DNA of 64,000 nucleotides, from contig NZ_SMRT01000017.1 in assembly GCF_004354045.1 (NCBI RefSeq), positions 494 through 64,493 of the forward strand. The letters are read 5' to 3'. The stretch comes from Paenibacillus piri. Its GTDB lineage: Bacteria > Bacillota > Bacilli > Paenibacillales > NBRC-103111. The notes beneath the pieces were generated by a model that saw only the letters and a list, made by a program, of their open reading frames with translations, was not told the origin of the DNA and did no database searches. Both the position numbers and the translations under genes were made by a program. This document shows positions 43,033 through 52,484 of the stretch, in pieces (position 1 is the stretch's first letter; each line of letters starts with the position of its first letter).

Positions 43033-43132
43033 AAAAAGACGCCCCCGTCCCCACCATAATCGTGGTTTTGGAGGCGTCACACTAGACCGCGGACTGGCTT
43101 ATTCGCCTGCATCCTTCCGGGACAGCCGCTTG
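43033..43132. repeat. MITE-like element, family B, copy 3 (decayed)
   Basis: It retains the central hairpin (AGACGCCCCC pairing with GGAGGCGTCA-type arm around CCCCACC / GTGGTTTT) and the right end (GGACTGGCTTATTC, GGGACAGCCGCTT), matching copy 2 at 20193-20355 in the same order, but lacks the left end. The remaining intergenic DNA from 42820 to 43264 shows no gene. Confidence 0.6.
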
Positions 43133-43264
43133 CGGTAATTGTATTATCGTGAAACAGGTGGAGTAAGCGCGGGAACTGAAGCCGTCGGCAAGTCCGTAAT
43201 CCTCCGACCGGGCGCGGAATAGCAAGAACGCCGCTTCAAGCCGGCCTTAAGCTTTCGGCGCTCG

Positions 43265-43939
43265 CTACAATCGTGCAAGAAATGCCGCAGCCATGTCCAC
43301 AATTCTCCGATAACCTTCGGCGTTCGGATGCAGTCCGTCCGATGTGAATGCCGGCAGCGTCAGCTTATGAAACCCGCTCTCGGCAAACAGGTCCAGCACA
43401 GGCAGCGCATATTCCCGCCCGACCTGACGAACCGCCTCGACATAGTCGCCCAACCGGCAGCCCGCCTCGTTCGTAAAGTGTATATCATAACCGTCCTTAT
43501 CCCTCGCCAACGGCGTCCACAGATTCAGCCTGCAGTACGGATTGGCGGTTAGCAGCTGTTCGATCAAGGTTCGGTAGGCGCCGTAATAAGTTAAACTGTC
43601 ATAGCTGTTCGGGCCGCCCAGCGGTTTATGCAGCCGGAAATCGTTGACGCCGGCGAACACCGTGACGCATTCCAGCGACGGATCTACCGTCCTGCCGATA
43701 TTGACGGTCGCGCCGTAATCTGTGCCGCCGCCAGCCGTCATCGGACAGCCGCTCTTGCCGTAATTGACGATACTGCCGAAGCCAAGTCGGGATACGACAA
43801 GCGGCTGGTAGCCGTTCGCCTCCGTAATGCTGTCGCCGAGCGTCCCCCAGCCCGCGCCTTCCCAGCGCGCGTCGGCCGCACGCGCATCGACCGCCGGCGC
43901 TTTAACCGGAGGCCGCAATGTCCCGTCAGCATTCCTCAT
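43265..43939 (-). CDS. SGNH/GDSL hydrolase
   Basis: 224 residues. Nucleophile block LGDSITEANG (about residues 35-44), oxyanion blocks SIVNYGKSG and VFAGVNDF, and catalytic Asp/His in TSDGLHPNAEGYRRI. No signal peptide, so cytosolic; typical activities are removal of acetyl or other esters from sugars. The ATG at 43939 overlaps the end of the FAD oxidoreductase gene by 14 bp and lacks a good ribosome site, implying coupling. Last gene of the LplABC-like operon. Confidence 0.88.
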   Translation of the reverse strand: MRNADGTLRPPVKAPAVDARAADARWEGAGWGTLGDSITEANGYQPLVVSRLGFGSIVNYGKSGCPMTAGGGTDYGATVNIGRTVDPSLECVTVFAGVNDFRLHKPLGGPNSYDSLTYYGAYRTLIEQLLTANPYCRLNLWTPLARDKDGYDIHFTNEAGCRLGDYVEAVRQVGREYALPVLDLFAESGFHKLTLPAFTSDGLHPNAEGYRRIVDMAAAFLARL

Positions 43940-45338
43940 CGAACCGGATTGCCGCCGTTGCGCCGGTGCCGACGGCCGCTCCTTCCGCTCCGGCTTCCGA
44001 GCGGTCTCCGAGCCAGGCGCCCTGCTCGGTCAGCCTTCGCTGCAGCGCCGGCACGCGAACGCCGCGGAAGCCGGTGCCCGCCTGCGCTGCCATGGCCGCA
44101 GCCGTGCCTGCGGCCTGCCCCATCGCGAAGCAGTTCGGCATGACGCGCAGGGAGCCCTGCACGGGACGATCCGACGATACGGAACGGCCCGCCACGATCA
44201 GGTTCTCCTTGCCCTGGGGCAGCATGCAGCGGTAAGGGACGCCGTGCGAACGGCCCTTGGGCAGCCGCTTGATCGCCATCGTGCTCTGCGCGTTCGCCAA
44301 ATGAATATCGATGAAATAAGAGTTGCGCGCGATATCGTCTTCGAAGCTGCGCATGCTCATGAAATCGTCTACGACCAATGTGTAATCCCCGACGATCCGC
44401 CTCGTCTCGCGGATGCCGATCTGATCGCCCGAATGTACGAGATGGGCGTTCTCAAAGCCCGGCACATATTTATGCAAAAACCGCAGCTGCGTTTCGATCA
44501 GCTTCCTGCCCTCGATCGCCGCATAGGTTAAATCCTCCGCCTTCGTGCCGTCAACCCCGAACACATGGCCGAAATTGAAGCCGGCCACAGACTTCGAAAG
44601 CCACGCCGTGCCGGAAATGCGCTTGCGCCCTTCCGGCAGGTCGCCGTTTTGCTGCGCCAGCTGCACCGTCTCGGACAACTGGCCTCCCTGCCCGGTTTCT
44701 TCAATAAACCGGTCGTATCGATCCTTATCCAGACCGGATACGAGGAAGCACATCGTTCCCGGCTGCAGCTCCCCTTCGTCTCCGCCGATGTGAAACGGCA
44801 CTCCGGCAAGCGCAGCCAGGTCAGCGTCTCCGGTCGCGTCAATGTACAGCTTCGCCCGGACGACCGAACGGCCGCTCTTGTTGCTGATTACTATCCCTTG
44901 AATCTGCTCGCCCTCCGCCAGCACCTGATCGACAAACGTATGAAACAGCACCTTTGCCCCGCTTCGGGTCACCTCGCTGTCGTAAATCCGCTTCAATACC
45001 TCGGCATCGATCGGAACCCAGTCCAGCCTGTCTTTATGCATACTCATATAGACATCTCCGGCGGCCTGCTTCATTTTCTCCATCAAGTCCAGCCCGATTC
45101 CCCGGATGACCGGCTTCTCCCCGTCGGTATAAGGGCAAAACGCCGGAACAAGCGCAGCGGTTCCCATGCCGCCCATATACCCCCGCTGCTCGACCAGCAG
45201 CGTATCGGCGCCGTTGCGAGCTGCCGCGATCGCCGCAGCGATGCCCGTCGCTCCTCCGCCGATCACAACGACTTCCGGCTCATAAGATACCGGCAGCTCC
45301 TGCTGCGGAATCGTCACTGTCGCCCGTTTTTCATTCAT
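43926..45338 (-). CDS. FAD-dependent oxidoreductase (FAD_oxidored family)
   Basis: 470 residues. N-terminal dinucleotide fold VVVIGGGATGIAAAIAAARNGADTLLVEQRG, then GGMGTAALVPAFCPY, and LYIDATGDADLAALAGVPF, the GD motif of the FAD_oxidored family (PF12831 type). Members oxidise or dehydrate unknown sugar-like substrates and often accompany sugar importers. GAAGGAGG 7 nt upstream of the ATG. It sits between the binding protein gene and the SGNH hydrolase. Confidence 0.9.
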   Translation of the reverse strand: MNEKRATVTIPQQELPVSYEPEVVVIGGGATGIAAAIAAARNGADTLLVEQRGYMGGMGTAALVPAFCPYTDGEKPVIRGIGLDLMEKMKQAAGDVYMSMHKDRLDWVPIDAEVLKRIYDSEVTRSGAKVLFHTFVDQVLAEGEQIQGIVISNKSGRSVVRAKLYIDATGDADLAALAGVPFHIGGDEGELQPGTMCFLVSGLDKDRYDRFIEETGQGGQLSETVQLAQQNGDLPEGRKRISGTAWLSKSVAGFNFGHVFGVDGTKAEDLTYAAIEGRKLIETQLRFLHKYVPGFENAHLVHSGDQIGIRETRRIVGDYTLVVDDFMSMRSFEDDIARNSYFIDIHLANAQSTMAIKRLPKGRSHGVPYRCMLPQGKENLIVAGRSVSSDRPVQGSLRVMPNCFAMGQAAGTAAAMAAQAGTGFRGVRVPALQRRLTEQGAWLGDRSEAGAEGAAVGTGATAAIRFDEEC

Positions 45339-45382
45339 GTGTAATCCTCCTTCAACATGCGCGCAGCTTATTTAAAGCCGCA

Positions 45383-46930
45383 TTATTTTTTCAAAGTCGC
45401 ATACCAGTCGTTCACTTCCTTGAAGCTCGAATCGCTGCCGGCCGCCTTGTACTTTTGCAGGAAAGCGTCCAGCCCGCCGATCGGCTCGGCGCCAAAAATA
45501 AGCTTAACCGCATACTCGTTGATCGTCGTATTCAGTTGTTGGAAATTTTTGGAATATTCAGGCATGAACGGAGCCATTCCAAGCGGATCGGTAATGCGGA
45601 CCGACGCCGGCTGCTTGACATTCAAAAACTCCCAGGCTTCGAACAGGCGAGGATCTTTACGTACCCGCGCCTGCCAGTAGGTCGGGTAGTTTTTCTCGTC
45701 GACACCCATCAGGTAATTGTTCGCCTGATTGCGCTCATCAGTGAAAATCGGCAAGATCGGGTTGTACGCCCCGTCCTTGAACGTATAGTGCTTTCCTTCC
45801 TCGCCGATCGCCATCGTACGGAACGTGTCCTTATCCAGCTTGGCATTAAGCCACTTTACCGTATCCTCGGGGTGCTTGGACGACTTGGGAATAAAGGTGA
45901 TGCGGTCGAAGCCCGAGGTGGCCGCCAGACCGGCTTTGCCGTTGGCGCCTTTCAATACGGGAACATACACCATTTTGGCGTCAGGCTGATTTTTCTTCAG
46001 CGCATCCGCAACGGTCGGCACATCCGCCCAATGCAGAGGAACCGCGCCGGCGCGCCCGCTTGAAAACTTTTCCTTCATCGTGGCGTCCTTGTTGACGCCG
46101 AATTCTTTGTCGAGCAGCCCCTGCTTAAACAAATCGCCCATAAAAGCGACGTAATCCTTAAACGCCGGGTCAAGCGCGCGCGGAGTCAGCTTGCCGTTCA
46201 CCGGATTCCAGAAGTTCGGCATACCGAACGCGCCGACAAGATTTTGCACGAATGGCTCGTCGCCCTTGATCGTTAACGGCACATTTTTATCTCCATTGCC
46301 GCCAGGATCTTTATCCTTGAAAGCTTTCAACACAGCCGTCAGCTCCTCAAGCGTCGTCGGCATGCTTAATCCCAGCTTGTCGAGCCAATCTTGACGGATC
46401 ATCAGACTGACGCTGGAAAATTCAATCGATTTCGTCGGAATTGCGTATATTTTTCCGTCCACCTTGGCGGCATCGAACGTTTCCTGCGAGACGGCAGCCT
46501 TAATATTCGGCCCGAACTTATCGATCAACGGCGTTAAATCGACCAATGCGCCTTTTTTCGCATAGTCGGAATAAAGCGCTTTAAAATCGCTGCCCCCGAC
46601 TGTCGTGATCGCGTCATACGGCTCGGCCGAAGCAATCAGCAGGTTGAGCTTATCCTGCGGCTTATCCTGAGGCAGCATGTCGTACTGCACCTTGTAGCCG
46701 GTTTTTTCCTCCAGCACTTTAGCGACCGGATATGTGTTATAGTCGTCTTTTTGCCAAATTTGCAGCGATTTCAGCGTCGGCTTCGCTTCATTTTTGGCTG
46801 CCGGAGCCGTGCTGGAACCGGAACCGCCCGCAGCAGGCGCACCGGCGTTTCCTCCTTTGGAGGAGCAGGCGGCGGAAGCCATCATTAAAGCGCCCAGTGT
46901 GAGGAGAAGCCATTTTTTGTTGTTTTTCAT
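45383..46930 (-). CDS. extracellular solute-binding lipoprotein, LplA-like
   Basis: 515 residues, the large type found with LplB/LplC permeases. Signal peptide WLLLTLGALMMASAAC with lipobox Cys at about 22, then a Gly/Ser/Ala linker (to about 50), then LQIWQKDDYNTYPVAKVLEEKTGYKVQY and RAGAVPLHWADVPTVADAL. GGGAGGG 6 nt upstream of the ATG. It binds oligosaccharides in known relatives; the substrate here is unknown. Confidence 0.9.
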   Translation of the reverse strand: MKNNKKWLLLTLGALMMASAACSSKGGNAGAPAAGGSGSSTAPAAKNEAKPTLKSLQIWQKDDYNTYPVAKVLEEKTGYKVQYDMLPQDKPQDKLNLLIASAEPYDAITTVGGSDFKALYSDYAKKGALVDLTPLIDKFGPNIKAAVSQETFDAAKVDGKIYAIPTKSIEFSSVSLMIRQDWLDKLGLSMPTTLEELTAVLKAFKDKDPGGNGDKNVPLTIKGDEPFVQNLVGAFGMPNFWNPVNGKLTPRALDPAFKDYVAFMGDLFKQGLLDKEFGVNKDATMKEKFSSGRAGAVPLHWADVPTVADALKKNQPDAKMVYVPVLKGANGKAGLAATSGFDRITFIPKSSKHPEDTVKWLNAKLDKDTFRTMAIGEEGKHYTFKDGAYNPILPIFTDERNQANNYLMGVDEKNYPTYWQARVRKDPRLFEAWEFLNVKQPASVRITDPLGMAPFMPEYSKNFQQLNTTINEYAVKLIFGAEPIGGLDAFLQKYKAAGSDSSFKEVNDWYATLKK

Positions 46931-47028
46931 CGAAAACCCTCCCAGTTTTTACTTTACCATTGCATGCGGGCAGACCCGTATGTTTTTATATGGAACATTC
47001 GCCGCTGCGGAAAGCAGGGAGCGAACGG

Positions 47029-47904
47029 CTACCCTTTTACGGAACCGATCAGTACGCCTTTGATGAAATATTTTTGCAGAAACGGGTACACCAGCAAAAT
47101 GGGAACGGTCGAGGCAATGACGGTTGCCGCGCGAACCCCTTCCGGCGACACGTTCATCAGATCGTCGGCGCTTTTGTTCAAGGCCGAGGACGTGTCCGCA
47201 TCCATCACGATATCCCGCAAATACAGCTGCAGCGGCTTTAAAGACGAATCGCTGATATACAGCATCGGATTAAAGAAATCGTTCCAGTAATAGACCGCAT
47301 AAAACAGCGAGATCGTCGCAAGCACCGGGCCGCTGAGCGGCAAAATGATCCGGAACAGGATCGTCCAGGTGCGCGCCCCGTCCATTTTCGCCGAATCCTC
47401 CAGCGCCTCGGGCAAGCTTTCATAGTAGCTCTTGATGACAAACAGATTGAATACGCTGATCATCGCAGGTAAAATCAACGACCACAGGCTGTTGATCAAA
47501 TTAAGGCTGCGCATCAGCAAATAGTTCGGGATCATACCGCCGTTGAACATCATCGTGAATACGAACAGCACCATAATAAAACCGATGCCCGGAAGCTGTC
47601 TCTTGGATAATGGGTACGCGGTAATCGCTGTCAATGCAATCGACAGGAACGTCCCAACGACCGTAACGCCTATCGAAACGGCGAAGGAGCGAATAAACTG
47701 GGCCGATGTCACGACATATTCCATCGTGTGCAGTTGAAAGCCAATCGGGAAAATACCGACTTTCCCGGAGACAACGGCCCACTCTTCGCTGACCGATTTC
47801 GAAAGCACGTTGGCGAACGGAAGCAGCGTCGACACTGCCAGCAGCACCAATATCGTATATGTGATCACATCCAGGCTTACGTCGGCGATTGATTTTTTCT
47901 GCAA
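47029..47904 (-). CDS. sugar ABC transporter permease, LplC/YtcP-like
   Basis: 291 residues, six membrane helices. EAA loop LEDSAKMDGARTWTILFRIILP, followed by YYWNDFFNPMLYISDSSLKPLQLYLR typical of the LplC branch, and tail GVLIGSVKG. The start is TTG at 47904 with AAAGGAGG 8 nt upstream. 16 bp after the LplB-like partner. Confidence 0.92.
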   Translation of the reverse strand: MQKKSIADVSLDVITYTILVLLAVSTLLPFANVLSKSVSEEWAVVSGKVGIFPIGFQLHTMEYVVTSAQFIRSFAVSIGVTVVGTFLSIALTAITAYPLSKRQLPGIGFIMVLFVFTMMFNGGMIPNYLLMRSLNLINSLWSLILPAMISVFNLFVIKSYYESLPEALEDSAKMDGARTWTILFRIILPLSGPVLATISLFYAVYYWNDFFNPMLYISDSSLKPLQLYLRDIVMDADTSSALNKSADDLMNVSPEGVRAATVIASTVPILLVYPFLQKYFIKGVLIGSVKG

Positions 47905-47920
47905 CGCTGCCGCCTCCTTT

Positions 47921-48889
47921 TCACCAAATACTGCGGTTTAGCAGTTTTTTACTGAGCATGTTGCCGCTGATAATAAGCAAAAATCCGACGACCGAGTTGA
48001 ACAGTCCTACCGCGGTGCTGAAGCTGTAATCCATTTTGCCGAGCCCCACACGGTATACGTACGTCCCGATCACGTCTCCTGACTGGTAAACGACCGGATT
48101 GTACAGCGTCAAGATTTGCTCGGTCCCGGCATCCAGCAAATGTCCGATGCGCAAAATGAACATCAATACAATCGTCGGCATGATGCCGGGGAGCGTAATA
48201 TACAGCATCTGCTTGATGCGCCCCGCGCCATCGATCGCAGCCGCCTCGTACTGCTCCTGCTCGATACCGGCAATCGCCGCAATAAAAATGATCGCGTTCC
48301 AGCCGACCTCCTTCCACCCTGCGGTGAAAACGACGACGTTGCGGAAGTAGGCGTTATCAAGCAGGAACGAAACAGGCTCCGCGCCGAGCCATTGCAGAAA
48401 CTGGTTGACCAGACCGCCGGACGGGGACAGGATGTTGATAAACAACCCCGAAATGATGACCCATGATAAAAAATGCGGCAAATAAATGATCGTCTGCACC
48501 GTTCGTTTGAACAGCATGCGCCGTACCTCGTTCAGCAGCAGCGCCACCGCGATCGGGATCGGGAACAGCAGCACAATTTTGTAAAAGCTGATTACCAGCG
48601 TGTTGACGAACACCTGTATAAATTCATCGGAATGAACCAGCTTCCGAAATTGCTCCAGCCCTACCCAGGTACTGCCGGTTATGCCGTCAAAAATGTTAAA
48701 ATCCTGGAAAGCAATGACGATTCCGTACATCGGCGTATACTTGAATAGCAGCAAAAACATTAGCCCCGGTATCAGCAGCGCATACAAATCCAGATGGCTG
48801 CGGAACAGCTTCCACTTGCTATTCCTTTTGACGGCGAGTCGCGGTCCGAGCTTTTGGCTGTCCATGTTTGCAGTCGTAGATGTATGCAT
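47921..48889 (-). CDS. sugar ABC transporter permease, LplB-like
   Basis: 322 residues. YALLIPGLMFLLLFKYTPMYGIVIAFQDFN is the LplB signature start; LPHFLSWVIISGLFINILSP and the EAA-type loop YEAAAIDGAGRIKQMLYITLPG follow. GGGGAGAC 4 nt upstream of the ATG. First gene of lplB-lplC-binding protein-FAD oxidoreductase-SGNH; the YesN/YesM pair upstream on the same strand is its likely regulator. Confidence 0.92.
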   Translation of the reverse strand: MHTSTTANMDSQKLGPRLAVKRNSKWKLFRSHLDLYALLIPGLMFLLLFKYTPMYGIVIAFQDFNIFDGITGSTWVGLEQFRKLVHSDEFIQVFVNTLVISFYKIVLLFPIPIAVALLLNEVRRMLFKRTVQTIIYLPHFLSWVIISGLFINILSPSGGLVNQFLQWLGAEPVSFLLDNAYFRNVVVFTAGWKEVGWNAIIFIAAIAGIEQEQYEAAAIDGAGRIKQMLYITLPGIMPTIVLMFILRIGHLLDAGTEQILTLYNPVVYQSGDVIGTYVYRVGLGKMDYSFSTAVGLFNSVVGFLLIISGNMLSKKLLNRSIW

Positions 48890-49103
48890 CGTTGTCTCCC
48901 CACCTCTCTGTGCTTGTATTGTGATTATAGCCGTTTTGAAAAATGGCCAGTAGTGGGTAAAGCTACGATTTCTGGTGAAATCCTACTCGGTTTGAACTAA
49001 AAAAACGGCGTAAACGGAAAGCGGCCGCCCGTCGAACGCCGATGGATGCAAAACGCCCCCGCAAAATGGGGCTTTCATGTACATTTGCGGGATACCGTAA
49101 ACT

Positions 49104-49132
49104 AAAAAAAAGAACCTGCGCGGCGCAAGCTC
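49104..49132 (-). terminator. terminator downstream of the bicupin gene
   Basis: Read on the minus strand, GAGCTTGCG and CGCAGGTTC form a stem with wobble pairs, followed by seven T. A second hairpin (GCCCC / GGGGC, 49055-49072) follows. Together they separate the bicupin gene from the LplB operon. The stretch 49133-49313 has short open frames but none with recognised features. Confidence 0.65.
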
Positions 49133-49313
49133 TTTCTCCCTATACTCGTTTTTGCATGATGACGATTCGATTGCCCATTCCCGGCACGCCCATATCCGGA
49201 GGTGATGCGCCATCTTACATGATACCGGTCCGGCTTTGTCAAGCTCCGCTCGTACGCATCGATGACGTTTGCCGGGCGGAACAATCCCGTGCCCTCCATA
49301 CGCCCGCCTATAA

Positions 49314-50495
49314 TCAGGAAAATCCCGGATATTTCACGACAGGCCATTTTTCCTTTCGCAGCGCATCCATCAATTCCGTCGTAGCATGCAAGTTGTCCTG
49401 TACCAGCTGACGAGGCGTCAGCGCCATCCACTGGTTCAGCGATACGTCCGCAAAGCGGTCGCTTTTGAACATCTCCAGAAACCATAAGCTTTGATCGCCG
49501 GTATTCTGGATATAATGGCCGAAGGCGAAGGGCACATATCCGACATCACCCGCATGATAATCGAATGTTCGGGCGTTGCCGTTCGCTGCGAACACCGTCA
49601 TGCGCCCTTTACCGGTCAAATAATACTGCCACTCGTCGTTATTGGGATGCCAATGCATCTCCCTCATTGCTCCCGGTTTGATCTCGACCAGCGCAGCGGC
49701 GATTTTCGTGGAAATGGGGAAGTTGGACGAATCGACGATTCGCACCGTCCCGCCCGGAGTTACGATCGGTTCCTGCGCAAACAACCGGTGTGTGAATGTT
49801 TCGGGTACCGTCCCATACGGATCGGAAACTTTTTGAGTTTCAAGCGGTCCGGGTACATTTGCTTGGAAAATGTAGCGCTGCTGCTTCGGGATGCCCTCAA
49901 ATGCGCTTTCGGGGACACCGAAGTTGGCCGACAGCACTTCCTTCGGCGTATGTGCGAACCAGTCGGAAATCGATAACGTATTGAGATCGGAGAAGCTGCC
50001 GTCGTCAAAGACGAGCAGGAACTCGCAGCCTTCCTCCAGCCCTTGTATCGAGTGCGGAATTCCCGGAGGAAAGTACCACAGATCGCCTGGACCGACATCT
50101 GCAATAAAGTTTCTTCCGTTCTGATCGACCGCGGTGATGCGTGCGCGGCCCACGAGCATGATCGACCATTCCGGTTGCTGATGCCAATGCAATTCGCGCA
50201 CACCGCCCGGCGTCAACGCCATGTTCACTCCCGCAATCGTGGTTGCAATCGGAAGCTGTCTAGCCGTCACTTCCCGCGACCAGCCGCCGTGGTTCAACTG
50301 CATATAAGTATCGGAGAAAGAAAACCTCAAGTTTGGAACTGTCCCGGCATCTGTGGCGGGAGGAACCAGCAAATCCGGGTTTTGCATATCTCTTCCGATG
50401 TTTCGCGGGCCCAAATCCCACCAACCGGCCCCATCCTTCCTGATCGGCTGGGGGATATTTCCGTCCGCAGTCTGATTGCGCGTCTTGTTTCCCAT
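49314..50495 (-). CDS. oxdC: oxalate decarboxylase-type bicupin
   Basis: 393 residues, two cupin domains. N-terminal Mn site: R100, H103, H105, E109, H148 (RELHWHQQPEW, GIPHSIQG). C-terminal site: R278, H281, H283, E288, H327 and the following E341 in LEMFK. These match oxalate decarboxylase (oxalate to formate and CO2). The active-site lid, SENST in B. subtilis OxdC, is SDLNT here (169-173), so the acidic residue is kept as Asp, and an oxidase or other activity cannot be excluded. No signal peptide. GGAGGAG 8 nt upstream of the ATG. Its own terminator sets it apart from the sugar operon. Confidence 0.87.
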   Translation of the reverse strand: MGNKTRNQTADGNIPQPIRKDGAGWWDLGPRNIGRDMQNPDLLVPPATDAGTVPNLRFSFSDTYMQLNHGGWSREVTARQLPIATTIAGVNMALTPGGVRELHWHQQPEWSIMLVGRARITAVDQNGRNFIADVGPGDLWYFPPGIPHSIQGLEEGCEFLLVFDDGSFSDLNTLSISDWFAHTPKEVLSANFGVPESAFEGIPKQQRYIFQANVPGPLETQKVSDPYGTVPETFTHRLFAQEPIVTPGGTVRIVDSSNFPISTKIAAALVEIKPGAMREMHWHPNNDEWQYYLTGKGRMTVFAANGNARTFDYHAGDVGYVPFAFGHYIQNTGDQSLWFLEMFKSDRFADVSLNQWMALTPRQLVQDNLHATTELMDALRKEKWPVVKYPGFS

Positions 50496-50625
50496 AAATT
50501 TTGCTCCTCCTTCAAATCAAGCACCATGACATTAGCCTAGACTATGTTATGAAAGGAGGCGGCAATGTGAAATATGTCCTTTTTTTATATCGGCCTGCAG
50601 CCCTTTGTTTCAATGTAGGCCTTCC

Positions 50626-52467
50626 TCATTGTACGGGCTCTTCGCGAATCGCCTTTAGGCGAACCGTTACCGTCGTGCCTTGACCTGGCGCGGAACGAAC
50701 GGACAAGCCGAACGACTCACCCGCGTACAGCTTGATTCGCTCGTTCACATTATACAGTCCGTAAGAGCTGCCCGAGCCGTCCAGCCGGCTGGCAGGCCGC
50801 GGCTCGCTCAGCAGCCGCTCGGCCGCTGACGGTTCCATGCCGGCGCCGTCATCCGACACGGTCAATACGAGCTCGTCCCCGACCGGATGCGCCGTAATCT
50901 TGATGCAGCCGTTTTTTTCCCGGGATTTGCGGATGCCGTGCAGCAGCGCATTTTCCACAATTGGCTGCAGCGTCAGCTTCGGCATGAAATACGAGTGAAC
51001 GGACGGGTCGGACTCTACCGTATAAGTAAAGCTTTGCGGGAACCGGCTCTGTTGGATGTCCAAATAAACCTGGGCCAAATTCAATTCATCCTCGACGCTT
51101 ACGCAATCCCGCCCTTTGTTCAGGCTCAGCCTGAAATATTTGGCCAGCGCGTCTATCATTTGGCTAATATCGTGCGCATTGCGGCCAATCGCGATCCAGT
51201 TGATCGTATCGAGCGTATTGTAAAGAAAATGCGGATTGATCTGCGCCTGCAATGCGCGGAGCTGCGCCTCCCGTTCCAGCACCTTCGTCCTGTAGGTTTC
51301 CTCCATCAAGCTGCGCACCTTGTCGATCAAATGATCGACGCTACGCTCGAGCACGTTAATATGGCCTTCAGCCGCTGCGCTTCGCTCATCGAGACTTTCC
51401 AGCCCCTCCCGGTGAATGGTCCGGATGACAAGCTGCACCCGCCGGTTCATGCCCCGGATTATAAAAGCCAGCAGGGCGAACACCAGCAGCAAAAACAGTA
51501 CCGAACCGCCCAGCAGCGTGGCGACGCCGGAAAACCGGTTCAACGTGACGGCCTGGCGCGATATTTCCGCTGCCGGCACCTCCGCCACCAGCTTCCAGCC
51601 GGTGGCATGCAGCGTCGTAAAAACCGCATACTTCGTTTTATCGCCGTCCTCCAGCTTCACGATTCCTTCATCCACTTCGGAGACAGCTTTTTTTACAAGG
51701 TCGCCCGGCATCGTCCGGCCCAGCATCGCTTTATCCGGATGCAGCACGAACATCCCCTTCGAATCGATCAAATAAATAGTTTGCTGCTTGGACAGCTCGA
51801 CCGCATCCAATATCGTTCTTACGACTTGCTCCTTAATATCGATAACGAGCACGCCCACCAATTGATCGTATTTATTCGCATCGCGGATCATCCGGGCTCC
51901 CGACAGCACATAGGCACTTTCCCTGTCGATATATTTCTCCTCATAGGCTCCGGTCCAAACGATCGATCCGCCCGCTTCCGTTACGTTGTTGTACCAGGGC
52001 CGGCTCTTCAAGCTGTCGAGCGGAAAAAAGTTGATCAGCTCTCCAGCGTAAATACGCGACTTGTCCACAAACAGCCTGACGCGGAACACATTGCCGTTCG
52101 TCTCCGCCGTGTCCATCATATAGCGCAAATCTTTGAGCGCTACAAGCTGCTGGCCGATCGGCGCCGTCGCCTCGGATTGGTTCAAGTACTGGTACAGGTT
52201 GGGATTCATAAAAATCGAGTTGGACGTATCGCGCACCCGTTCGAATTGGTAAGTCAGATTGATTCCGGTTTGCTTGACCGTCTGCAGCATCGAGCGGGTC
52301 ACTTCTCCTTCCAGAATGCCCGAGGAGCGCTGAACGTAAAAGTAAAGCAGCGCCGAAGCCGGCAGCAAAATCAACAGCACATAGCATAGCAGCCAGGTTC
52401 GGGCCGCAATGAATTGTTTCAGCAGCAGCGTGACGTCGCGCTTTCTTTTTTGCAGCCACACTTTCAT
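50626..52467 (-). CDS. YesM-type sensor histidine kinase
   Basis: About 613 residues. Helix 1 (WLLCYVLLILLPASALLYFYV, about 24-45), a dCache-like extracellular sensor, helix 2 (VATLLGGSVLFLLLVFALLAF, about 295-320), the motif INPHFLYNTLDTINWIAIGRN with the phosphoacceptor His, then VENALLHGIRKSR and SDDGAGM. The start at 52467 is one of two options (GTG at 52479). It lies 18 bp after the regulator gene and is probably the sensor for the LplABC-like importer. Confidence 0.9.
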   Translation of the reverse strand: MKVWLQKRKRDVTLLLKQFIAARTWLLCYVLLILLPASALLYFYVQRSSGILEGEVTRSMLQTVKQTGINLTYQFERVRDTSNSIFMNPNLYQYLNQSEATAPIGQQLVALKDLRYMMDTAETNGNVFRVRLFVDKSRIYAGELINFFPLDSLKSRPWYNNVTEAGGSIVWTGAYEEKYIDRESAYVLSGARMIRDANKYDQLVGVLVIDIKEQVVRTILDAVELSKQQTIYLIDSKGMFVLHPDKAMLGRTMPGDLVKKAVSEVDEGIVKLEDGDKTKYAVFTTLHATGWKLVAEVPAAEISRQAVTLNRFSGVATLLGGSVLFLLLVFALLAFIIRGMNRRVQLVIRTIHREGLESLDERSAAAEGHINVLERSVDHLIDKVRSLMEETYRTKVLEREAQLRALQAQINPHFLYNTLDTINWIAIGRNAHDISQMIDALAKYFRLSLNKGRDCVSVEDELNLAQVYLDIQQSRFPQSFTYTVESDPSVHSYFMPKLTLQPIVENALLHGIRKSREKNGCIKITAHPVGDELVLTVSDDGAGMEPSAAERLLSEPRPASRLDGSGSSYGLYNVNERIKLYAGESFGLSVRSAPGQGTTVTVRLKAIREEPVQ

Positions 52468-52484
52468 CCCGCCATGCACCGCCT

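Noticed and set aside
49140..49313. Possible gene fragment downstream of the bicupin gene (minus strand, reading MGVPGMGNRIVIMQKR)
   Set aside because: The frame is short and broken by stops just upstream; I could not link it to a family.
50887..52389. 500-codon plus-strand open frame
   Set aside because: Antisense shadow of the YesM-type kinase; composition is that of a reverse frame.
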